DNA of 64,000 bases, from NCBI GenBank assembly GCA_022036555.1, contig CM039140.1, forward strand, positions 30,190,473 through 30,254,472, in the 5' to 3' direction. Each line of letters begins with the position of its first letter. Positions within the stretch are counted from its first letter, which is position 1. The stretch is from Microstegium vimineum (lineage: Eukaryota > Streptophyta > Magnoliopsida > Poales > Poaceae). A model generated the notes under the pieces. That model ran no database searches. It saw nothing but the letters and a program-made list of their open reading frames with translations, and was not told where the DNA came from. Below, piece after piece: positions 56,166-64,000 of the stretch. Made by a program: the position numbers and the translations under genes.

Positions 56166-56700
56166 GCTTGTTTGTATATGCTTTCTGCCACCTCATGATA
56201 CGGTAGCGGAACCACGGTGGAAGAGAAACAATAAGAGAAATTGGACTCCCCGTTCATTCTCATGGTGGGTGAATCTCGAGCAGAATCATCGATACCGCGA
56301 GGTGTCTGGCAGCATTTTTTTTAATTCTCATGGTAGGGCGGCTGAGAATCCGATTTTAATCAGTTCCAAAAAGGCCCATGCAGAATCCAATAGAAGTTGC
56401 AAAAAGTGATTCAATACTGATTCTACAATGTGATTGCAGGAAATGAATTGGAGTTTGGGGGCTCAAAATAAACTAGTTTCTCCTCATTCATTTCCTGCAA
56501 AGAATCACTTGTAATATAAATTTTCTAGAGAATAATTACACTTTTATCTTATAATTACTTCAGATAGAGAATCAAGACAAAGAAGGAGGTTTATCAAACA
56601 TGTTCTAAATTTGCTTAAACGTACTTGTTCAGAGTCACCATAAGAGCGTTGTAAACTGATTTAACCTAGAAACTAGCATGACTTGTCCCCCATTTTCAAC
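56166..56700. other. Intergenic, nothing recognised
   Basis: Short open frame at 56149-56409 without family signature. GAATTC/ATGATTC-type near repeats at 56395-56510 only. Confidence 0.35.
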
Positions 56701-56701
56701 C

Positions 56702-56942
56702 GGCCTTGTTTAGTTCCCATCAAAATTCCAAAACTTTATAAGATTCCCTGTCACATCGAATCTTTGGACGCAGACATAGAGTATTAAATATACATAAAAA
56801 ATATAACTAATTATACAGCTTATCTGTAATTTGCGAGACGAATCTTTTGCAGCTAGTGCTATATAATTAGACAATGATTACCACATACAAACGAAAGTGC
56901 TACACTGTTCTTTTTCCAAAAGATTTTGGATCTAGAAAGGGA
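56702..56942. mobile_element. MITE of the GGCCTTGTTTAGTT type, decayed right end
   Basis: The left end GGCCTTGTTTAGTTCCCATC and internal blocks (GTCACATCGAATCTTTGGACGC, GAGACGAATCTTTTG, ACAAACGAAAGTGCTAC) match a very common MITE of sorghum-type genomes. The right end is degraded (GGATCTAGAAAGG in place of a complement of the left end). Confidence 0.75.
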
Positions 56943-57330
56943 TTTCTTTTTCAGTTATATTGTGCCATGGACCTTTTGGGTCAGCCAGGAGCCATCTCCT
57001 GAATGCCAGATTCATACTAATTAAGAGACATGAATTCGTTTTTTTTTTTTTGGAATAATTGCCCACGAACAAAATTCATATGTATTGAGAGCACTCTGCA
57101 CTTGGCACATGATCTGCCTACCAAGCACAAAGATGTAGCACAGCATCTTGCAATGTAAAAGTAAGGTTAGTGAACCCAAGAAACCCATCTTTGTCTGTGC
57201 TGTAACTGTAACTGTAACCGTGCATCTGACAAAGCCCCTGGATCGGGTCAAATAGCTCATTTGCCAAAAGCATCCAAACAATTTTGCTTATTTTCCTGAA
57301 GATTTTCTTTAGGCAAGAATAGAATAAAAT
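56943..57330. other. 3' flank of RINGv gene, no feature recognised
   Basis: Poly-T (57040-57051) and weak open frames. Nothing supported. Confidence 0.35.
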
Positions 57331-57332
57331 GC

Positions 57333-57364
57333 AGCACAAAATGGTGATCTCTTTCCCAAGGCAG

Positions 57365-57416
<52 letters not shown>

Positions 57417-57446
57417 CTGCCTTGGGAAAGAGATCACCATTTTGTG

Positions 57447-57448
<2 letters not shown>
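57333..57448. repeat. Near-perfect palindrome, 42-44 bp arms
   Basis: The left arm starts AGCACAAAATGGTGATCTCT and runs through GGCAGCACACACA. The right arm is its exact complement except for one CA unit fewer. A (TA)15 run (57377-57407) forms the centre. It could fold into a long hairpin. It lies 250-360 bases past the RINGv stop codon, possibly inside its 3' UTR. Confidence 0.9.

Positions 57449-57523
<75 letters not shown>
57449..57523. repeat. (TA)n microsatellite
   Basis: About 37 TA units directly next to the palindrome. The Tyr-Ile repeat frames translated here are artefacts of the run. Confidence 0.95.
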
Positions 57524-57526
<3 letters not shown>

Positions 57527-57694
57527 AGACTCAGAGAAACTAAATTCAGAATCCATTTGCACTACCTATTATACAGTGAACAAGCTGGTCCCAATGCAAC
57601 CTCTCTGGTAAACTAACAAACTACAAACTGCTACTGCTCGACAGTATATAAACTAGAAGAGAATCGATCGTTATATATATGCAATAATAATGTT

Positions 57695-60204
57695 CTATGC
57701 CTGAGGGACGGCTGGGTTCTCAACATCTCCGGCGGCGGCCATGGCGCCGTGCTGTCCCACTCCCACTCCCACTCCGACGTTTGCAGCTGAAGGCTGACTG
57801 GAAGGTTGCTCAGAATCAGATGCCGGAGGAGCCTGCTGTTGCTGTTGCTGCTGCTGAGGTGCACGCGCCCTGCTGCGGTGACGGCGAGCCTGCTGGGTGG
57901 GAGGACCCACCTGCCTCGCCCTCCACCGTAGTATCTCAATGACGATCGAGTTTCCGGTCATGCCCACACCAAAACCGGCGAAGGTCGCCAGGATGATGGA
58001 TATCACAACCTGCAAATGGAGCTGCAAATGTTTTGCAAAGATCGGATCGATGTGCCAGTCAGCATATATGTACATAACATGCATGTTCAGAAGATGGAGC
58101 TCGCTGTGTGTTTGGTGTATGTATGCTTACATATTTGTAGAAGAGATGGGTGAAGAAGACGACCAAGAGGAACTGAACTGCCGCGTAGATCCATACGTAT
58201 CTTCTTGCCACTGCACGCAATGCAAGGTTCTGATCGATTAATATATCATGGATAGCTCTAATTTCTGAAACCAAGCATTTATATATGTCGTACCCATGCT
58301 TGTGGTGGTCAAGGATGAGAAGAGGCCCAGGATACATGAGAAGGGCAGCGATATAGCCAGCGCAGCAATGCCTTCATGGGCCACCTGTCAGTGTTAGTCA
58401 TACACGAAATTTAGCATGCTCCTAGTGATTATTCATATATATAATGTCAATGTTAGCAAGAACAAGCAGAGTGGGGGAGTGGGGAGGTAGCAGCAGTACC
58501 AGTAATTCTTCCAAGAAGCAGAAGTAGGCCAGGACGCTTATGATTACAAGGATAGGTGTCCCATGCCACACTCTGATCGACCGAGTAACAAGACAAGAGA
58601 AAGTTTGTGAGTTTCAGGTGAAAGTAAGCAGTATGCTAATGATCACATCATGCATCAGTCAGATTTGATTCGAATTCTTAAGAGAAATGTTAATTTGACA
58701 ACACGTGTGGTGCTGATGATCTGCTTAAATTGTTTGTGTAAGTACTAGCTATTAAGTAGTATATTGTTGTTGTCATTCCAAAATGGCAAGTAGCTAGGAC
58801 AGGTGTTATAATGCTAATGATGCAGGTAGTGATAGCTAGCATCCTTAGCTTCTTGGAAATAAATAAAAGATGTGTGTACGTACGTGGTGGCATCCCAGAT
58901 GCTTGGATTGTTCAACTAAAACTTGCTTCTTCACAACTAACCAACTACTACTTTTGTGTAAGCATTAGCTATTAGTATATTATTAGTGTGTCATTCCAAA
59001 ATGGTAGCTAGTACAGGTGTTGTTGTCTCCACATAATGCTAGCTAATTCTTTATGCATTATGTATGTGTGGACAATCTTTATGCAGTGATGTCACTCATA
59101 TATATGCAAGAAATTCTGGTCAAAATTGTATCTTTTTTTTTAGGGAAACTCTGATCAAATTTATCTTAGATGCAGATGCAACAGGTAGCTTAGCTAACCT
59201 GTAGCGATCGTATCTGGACGTGTCGCCGCCGCGATTCATCATCAGGTTGCCGCGTTGCTGCTGCTGCATGCTCTGCAGACGCAGCAGGGTGACGGGGAGG
59301 TTCTGCACGTCCTGCTGACACACCTCGCACGTCCTGCTGCCCTTGATGCTGAACCACTTGACGGCGCAGTCCCTGTGAGCCAGCGCCAGCTCCCCCTTGC
59401 ACGAGCACTCCAGCTTGATGAGGGTGTCGCTGCCTTCCGACAGCTCCACCATGCAGATCCGACACACCGCCTCCTCCTCCGGGATGTCCTCGCCGCCGTC
59501 GTCGGTCGTCGAGTCGTCTGAAGGGACGACTATGTCGTCAGGAGGGACGACGACGACGACAGGGGCGGCTGATCTGGGCGTGGTAGGGACGACGCGGTAC
59601 ATGCCGCCTAGCGAGTCCATCCTCTTGAAGCTCTTGCTGTTGTTGTTCAGCTTCTTCATCTTGTTCATGTTCATGGGGAGCGACTGCGACCGGCACATGT
59701 GGTGATGGACTGCACCTGCACCTGGTTGTTGTTTCTGCTGAATCGGTGGTGGTGGCTGTGACGACGGCAGCAGAGCATCGTCCAGCGGGAGCGACGACGT
59801 CCTGGACATCACCTTGGTTTTGGTACCGGCGCTGCCGAAGCTGAACTTGAAGCTCCCCGCCGGTAGCAGGCTCTTCACCGTCTGTTTCAGCATGAAGGAC
59901 GGCGAGCGCAGAGGCGGCCTGCTCGGCCTGCTGCTGCCTGTCTGCTGCCCCGGCCTCCTGGTGGAAGGCGGGGTGATGATGCTCGTGCCGCCTTGCGTCG
60001 CCGGCGTCCGGAGCTCGTCTTCTGGTGCTGCTGCCGGGATGTCGATGCAGAGATGTGGCCGCGGCCGTTGCTCCGATGATGATGAATCAATAGTAATTGG
60101 TGCAGCAGCACTAGTGTCCGTGTCCTGCATACATACAGTACAAAAGAAAGAGCAACAAGATTCATTATATTCTTCAGAGTGATCTTCTTTCAGAGTTTTG
60201 CAGC

Positions 60205-60241
<37 letters not shown>

Positions 60242-60667
60242 AGGTGGGAAAAAAACATTCAGAGAAAAACATGCAACGAGGAAAGAAAATCAGCAGAGTA
60301 GTTTTACTGCTGAATTGCTCATCTCCATGGAAACAAAACTACTACTATCTGATCATCTAATCCAAATTCAGAGCAGGAAGGGTAGGAAGGCTCTTGAATG
60401 AAGTCTTTAAAAAAACATTAAAAAGATACCAAAAGGTTTTTAAGTCAAACAATCGGTAACTGCATACTAGTATAAGATACCAGCACTAGCAGATTACACG
60501 GAATTGGATTACACATTACTAATACAAAATGGATTAAGACAGATAAATAAGAGTGCAGCCAATTCCATTCCAAGACACATGAATGATGTATTTATTTGAG
60601 TCAGTCTGGGCCTGATCGAGTTTACCTGCAGGTCCCTGCTATGCACTGGCGGAGTCTCCTTCTCCAT
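57695..60667 (-). CDS. RING-CH (RINGv) E3 ubiquitin ligase, 6 exons, 4 TM
   Basis: Exons 60667-60626, 60124-59199, 58572-58500, 58384-58294, 58210-58131 and 58021-57695 total 1539 bases, or 512 codons plus TAG, with GT-AG junctions throughout. The start ATG (MEKETPPVHSRDLQ) is the first in frame. A Ser/Pro-rich disordered region (about 15-230) precedes a C4HC3 RINGv finger: C235, C238, C254, C256, H264, C267, C280, C283 (VCRICMVEL, LECSCKGELALAHRDC, TCEVC). Four hydrophobic segments follow, one each in exons 3-6, then a Gln/Ala-rich tail with Q8 and VGVGVGVG. In MARCH-type proteins the RINGv recruits the E2 and the membrane part selects targets in endomembranes. Targets here are unknown. No damage seen. 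Confidence 0.95.
58009..58021 (-). promoter_or_regulatory. Tandem splice acceptors 12 nt apart at exon 6
   Basis: TTTGCAG|CTCCATTTGCAG|GTTGTG offers two acceptors in the same frame. The upper gives LHLQVV, the lower skips LHLQ. Both keep the reading frame. The first fits the family alignment better. Confidence 0.5.
58735..59045. repeat. Direct ~85-bp duplication inside intron 2 of RINGv gene
   Basis: About 58735-58815 and 58955-59045 share TTGTGTAAG.A.TAGCTATTA, CATTCCAAAATGG and TAGCTAG.ACAGGTGTT. Intronic, with no other feature. Confidence 0.65.
60208..60237. repeat. (TA)n microsatellite in intron 1 of RINGv gene
   Basis: About 14 TA units within the intron 60125-60625. Confidence 0.9.
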
Positions 60668-61284
60668 GGCCGGCTCTTGCAGGGAAGGAAGCAATCTTGG
60701 ATTGGAATCTCGGTTCCTTGCCAGCCGTTAGCAGTCGTGAGTGGTGGCAGAGGACAGAAAGGAAGGCAAGCGAGCGAGCGAGCAACAATGGCGGAATATG
60801 AAAAGATACTAGGGATGGACCGAGAAGACGCTTTTCTTGCGGCTCAATTGTCACTACTGCTATCTAGCTAGTCCTGGACCTGGATTCTCTTCTCTCGGTG
60901 AAGGCAGAGGCAGAGGCAGGCATCATAAATAAGAGTGGGGAGGCAGGCGAGGGCTGCTGTGGTGGAGACTGGAGAAGGAGGAGAAGCGAAAGCGAGTGGA
61001 GGAGGCAACAGACAGGGTGAGGTGGGCAGGACGCGGGCGGATCGCAGTGGGCGATCGAGCAGAGCAGAGCAATCAATCAAACAAGAGCAGACAGAGACAA
61101 AAGCTAGCCGCAGCAACCAACGACGTTCCCCTTCCCCCTTCCCCGCCCCGCGTCAGTTTCGTTTCATTTTCACCTAGTGGCACTGCAAGGACCCCAGTCA
61201 TATGCTCATGGGCTCTCCCCACTCACTCCTAAATTAATTAATAAGCAATATATAATTATGTCTATAGATAGTCCACTACTATTA
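60668..61284. other. 5' UTR and probable promoter of RINGv gene
   Basis: GC- and CT/GA-rich leader (on the minus strand CTCTCTC/CTTTC-rich between 60950 and 61180), as in many grass 5' UTRs. A TTATTTATGA block near 60923-60932 (minus) could be a poor TATA box. The short open frames here are not supported as genes. Confidence 0.4.
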
Positions 61285-61286
61285 TA

Positions 61287-61528
61287 CTCCCTCCATAAAT
61301 ATAAGGGCCGCATGTATTTCAAAATTCAAATTTTATTATTTTTAACTAACAATTACCCTAACTATATCAAAAGTTTGTATTACAAAAATAGTTGCAGTAG
61401 TTTTGTATAAGTGATCAAACTTTTGTTCCTATATATAAATTGTATATTATAAGAGAAATTATAGCTAAAAGTATATTATTGAAGACCACATCAAGTCAAA
61501 TCACGGCTTAAACTAAGGACGAAGAGAG
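61287..61528. mobile_element. Stowaway MITE (242 bp)
   Basis: Left end CTCCCTCCATAAATATAAG and right end (complement) CTCTCTTCGTCCTTAG, bordered by TA on both sides (61285-61286 and 61529-61530), as in Tc1/mariner-type Stowaway elements. It lies upstream of the RINGv gene. Confidence 0.8.
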
Positions 61529-61558
61529 TAGCTTTTTCATAGAGTCCACCGTTATCAT

Positions 61559-62029
61559 TGTCGATGGGATATCCTATAGGGTACCCATGGATCGGCTTAC
61601 CTTAACTTTGGGCCTCCTTTCTTCAGCCCACAAAGGAAGACGGACAGAAAAAACAGAATTCTACTCGGTGAAGATGACAAGACCGAAGCATAGCTTAGGA
61701 CTCTAAGTTTGTAACCGAGTATGATTAGAACAACCCTCAACCAGTTCCTGAACTATAAAGGGTTGGTGAGGGTATTACCTAAAAACAACCTGAACATACT
61801 ACACAACACTCGATACGTAGAGCGACGCACAACACTTTGTATTACGATCAAGAGCAATAACAAGCGACTCAACTGGACGTAAGGTTATTACTCGACCTTG
61901 TCGAGGGCCTGAACCAGTATAAACTGTATGTCCCTGCGTGTCCAACCTCCAAGATTTTACTATTCGCCGAGGCACGAACTACTGTCTCGGGTAACCCCGT
62001 GGTAGGTTATCGGTGCTAAAGCATCGACA
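61559..62029 (+). repeat. 5' LTR of right-edge Ty3/gypsy element (471 bp)
   Basis: Starts TGTCGATGGGATATCC and ends GCATCGACA. It contains GAACCAGTATAAACTG (about 61912-61927), shared with the LTR at 5763-7166. The 3' LTR lies beyond the window. Confidence 0.75.
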
Positions 62030-62050
62030 GTTGACGCGCTAGGTAGGGGC
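62030..62050 (+). other. Primer-binding-site-like block
   Basis: GTTGACGCGCTAGGTAGGGG follows the LTR directly. It differs by two bases from the block at 5738-5757. Confidence 0.6.
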
Positions 62051-62076
62051 TTTCGGCGAATTTTTTTCTCGAAAGC

Positions 62077-64000
62077 TTGGTGGACCACGACCTCAAGATG
62101 ATGAAATCGACGGAATCAACATTGATCTTCGGATCATGGATCTGCAAGATCAACGACGACGGAATAATTCAAAACCGACTCCGAGAAGAAGAAGGAGTGG
62201 ATCAAGATCTTCAAGAACTGAACCAAAGGGCCCAAAATCTCACGATTTCAAAACCAACCAGTCCAGTAGATGAAGATGGATATGAAACTGACTCGGAGAA
62301 GGAGACTTCACCAGATACCAACTCCGAGACTAACACGAAGAAACCAAGCGCAATGCAAGTCGGAATACACAACCGAGCTTCAATCAAAAGTAGAAACAAT
62401 TCAGATACAGCCAAGTACTCGGCACCATATGGGCTACATAACACCGCATCTACATACGAGAAGCTTCTTAAGAAGAAGATGACAAGAAGTGTAACCTTGA
62501 AAGGTGCTCAAAAAGGAATGATCATGTCAACAACTTCAGAAGGGTGTATTGTGCACTGGCCAAACCAAACACAAGGTCAGGATGCAGAACTACCATTTCA
62601 AATAGGAAAAGAACTCGGATTTTACCAAAGATTGCCATACAAAGGAAAATAAATCAGCCAACAAGAACTCAGAGGGCACATACCATATATATGACAGAAT
62701 TAGAACCTTATCTAGAACCGCCACAAATACCCGACTTGAAATCATCAGATGAATCAGAAGGGGATGTCTCAGATGACGAAGAAGGTGATGACAATGAAAC
62801 CAACGATCACAAGACTGCAAGGCTGAAAAAGAACAAAACTAGAGCAGGGAGGAGAAATCGAGCTGCTCAGAGAAAACAAATCTAGATCAAATACAAAGCG
62901 GAATTGACAGAATACAACAAGAAGAAGACGGAAAGAGAATCTATGAAGAACTCGAAAAGAGAAAGAATTGAAGAACTGACAAAAGAACTAAACATTCTTA
63001 CTAAAGAGGAAAGAATCACAGACGAACCAATCAAAGAAGATGAAGACCCCAATAAACAACCCGACGACAACACACCTCAAGGTGGGCAAGGAGAGAAACA
63101 AGAAGAACAACTGCCCAAGAAGTCGATATTCCACAGACTAGGGAAGTCAGGGATACCACAACCATTAGAAAGACAGGAGCAACATCTCGGATTGATAAAA
63201 CAAAACAACCCGGATTGGGATCAACACTATTCGGAAGACTACGGTGAATCCGAATACATGGGGGACAGGGACTATTACTGAAGAGATTGGTCACCAGACT
63301 TTAACAGAGCTGAACTATACGATAGATTCCCATGCTTCGCAGGAAGACTACAGACGTTGAAATTACCACACAAATTCAAGCCAGCAAATCACTCCAAGTA
63401 TAACGGCAAAGTAGAACCCAGACAATGGATAAGAGTATATTCTCAATCCATTGAACTCGCAGGAGGAAACAATGACATCAAGGCCCTATACTTTCCAATG
63501 GCACTCGAAGCTATGCCTTTACAATGGTTCGATAAACTAAAGCCAAGGTCAATCAAGTATTGAGAAGATTTGCAAGAAGCTTTTTGTAACAACTTTGCAG
63601 GAATAATAACACATCCCATGACGACAGCAGAATTGAAGAACGTAAAGCAAAGAAGAGGAGAAACCCTGAGGGAGTATTACAGGAGATTTGGAGAACTCAG
63701 AGCTCAAATACATGACATTACCGACAAAGCAGTAATAGAAACATTTGCGGATGGAATCATAGCAAATTGGTAGTTCAAAGACTACTTTAACGAAAATCCG
63801 AGATCCAATGAAGACTTCAAAGGAGCTGTCGAAAAGATGATATCGTCGGAAGAAAGAACTCGGCACAGATTCACCCGAGATTTTCATGAAAATAAAAGTC
63901 CAGATTTCAGACCTAATGACAAAAGACCAAGACAAGACAACATGGTGGCAGCGACGGACAACAAAAGAAGATTCAACGACAATGACAAAGAAGGGTACAA
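62077..64000 (+). pseudogene. Gypsy Gag (broken, continues past window)
   Basis: The ATG at 62077 opens 191 codons of charged N-terminal Gag. After the TAA at 62650-62652 the sequence continues through other frames: an acidic-basic linker to 62885, a coiled-coil-like Lys/Glu segment 62904-63281, then the retrotransposon_gag core KYNGKVEPRQWIRVYSQSIELAGG, MALEAMPLQWFDKL, ELKNVKQRRGETLREYYRRFGELR, FADGIIANW (63357-63773), then a basic region. Stops at 63561-63563 (TGA where Trp is expected) and 63771-63773 (TAG where Gln is likely) are simple transitions. Gag would form the particle. Confidence 0.8.

Larger units (their letters stand above)
61559..64000 (+). mobile_element. Ty3/gypsy element, 5' part, cut by window edge
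   Basis: LTR, primer-binding-like block and a gag with retrotransposon_gag core are present. Pol lies outside the window. Stops and shifts in gag show it is defective. Confidence 0.8.

Noticed and set aside
57329..57616. Tyr-Ile repeat proteins
   Set aside because: Translation of (TA)n microsatellites.
59190..59521. Frames of about 90 codons on both strands over the RINGv exon
   Set aside because: Shadows of the GC-rich exon 2, which has clear zinc ligands.

Overview
This is nuclear DNA from a grass, most likely an Andropogoneae species of the Sorghum/Saccharum type. The evidence is nested LTR retrotransposons carrying grass-type Gag-Pol, Tourist and Stowaway MITEs, a pol III-type SINE, a Helitron, AT-rich intergenic DNA with GC-rich exons, and plant splice sites. 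Nothing looks bacterial, organellar or viral in the strict sense. Most of the window is transposable element (TE) DNA or its debris.

I see three intact host genes, all on the minus strand. (1) A three-exon DUF1295 / steroid-reductase-like membrane enzyme at 40158-41468, 320 aa. (2) A single-exon acidic 137-aa protein of unknown function at 45371-45784. (3) A six-exon RING-CH (RINGv) E3 ubiquitin ligase with four membrane segments at 57695-60667, 512 aa. All splice junctions in (1) and (3) close the reading frame exactly. Two host gene fragments lie at the left: a frameshifted piece of a WAV3-like vWA E3-ligase gene (about 494-931) and a 5'-truncated class III peroxidase (2899-3582, minus).

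Layout: 0-4 kb holds the gene fragments. 4.15-5.0 kb is CACTA-like subterminal repeat debris. 5.08-7.17 kb is a minus-strand Ty3/gypsy remnant (LTR plus 5' gag). 7.56-25.5 kb is a decayed Ty1/copia element (plus strand), split by a complete 12.5-kb Ty3/gypsy element of Tat type at 10590-23121, with 1022/1023-bp LTRs and target duplication GCTGG. That gypsy element carries dual RNase H domains and, on the opposite strand between integrase and the 3' LTR, an intron-containing plant-mobile-domain (PMD) gene. 26.26-32.9 kb is a second Tat-like gypsy 5' end whose LTR is split by a 4.1-kb solo LTR (27125-31258, duplication GTTAT), itself hit by a Tourist MITE. 33317-38194 is a complete but defective copia element (duplication TTGTG). 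38-50 kb carries host genes (1) and (2), a tandem duplication, a SINE with a 17-bp duplication, and MITEs. 49971-54071 is a second solo LTR of the same 4.1-kb family in the opposite orientation (duplication GTAGT). 54301-56064 is a Helitron candidate inserted into a tandem host repeat. 57.3-60.7 kb is the RINGv gene with a near-perfect palindrome just downstream. 61559 to the right edge is the 5' LTR and gag of another Ty3/gypsy element.

The most unusual items are the antisense PMD gene inside the Tat-type element, the excess of the hexamer GCCGAT throughout that element, the pair of very long solo LTRs in opposite orientation around two host genes, the Helitron with a duplicated 5' terminus, and the palindrome at 57.33-57.45 kb. 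All coordinates and repeat matches were read by eye, so lengths and percent differences are approximate where stated.
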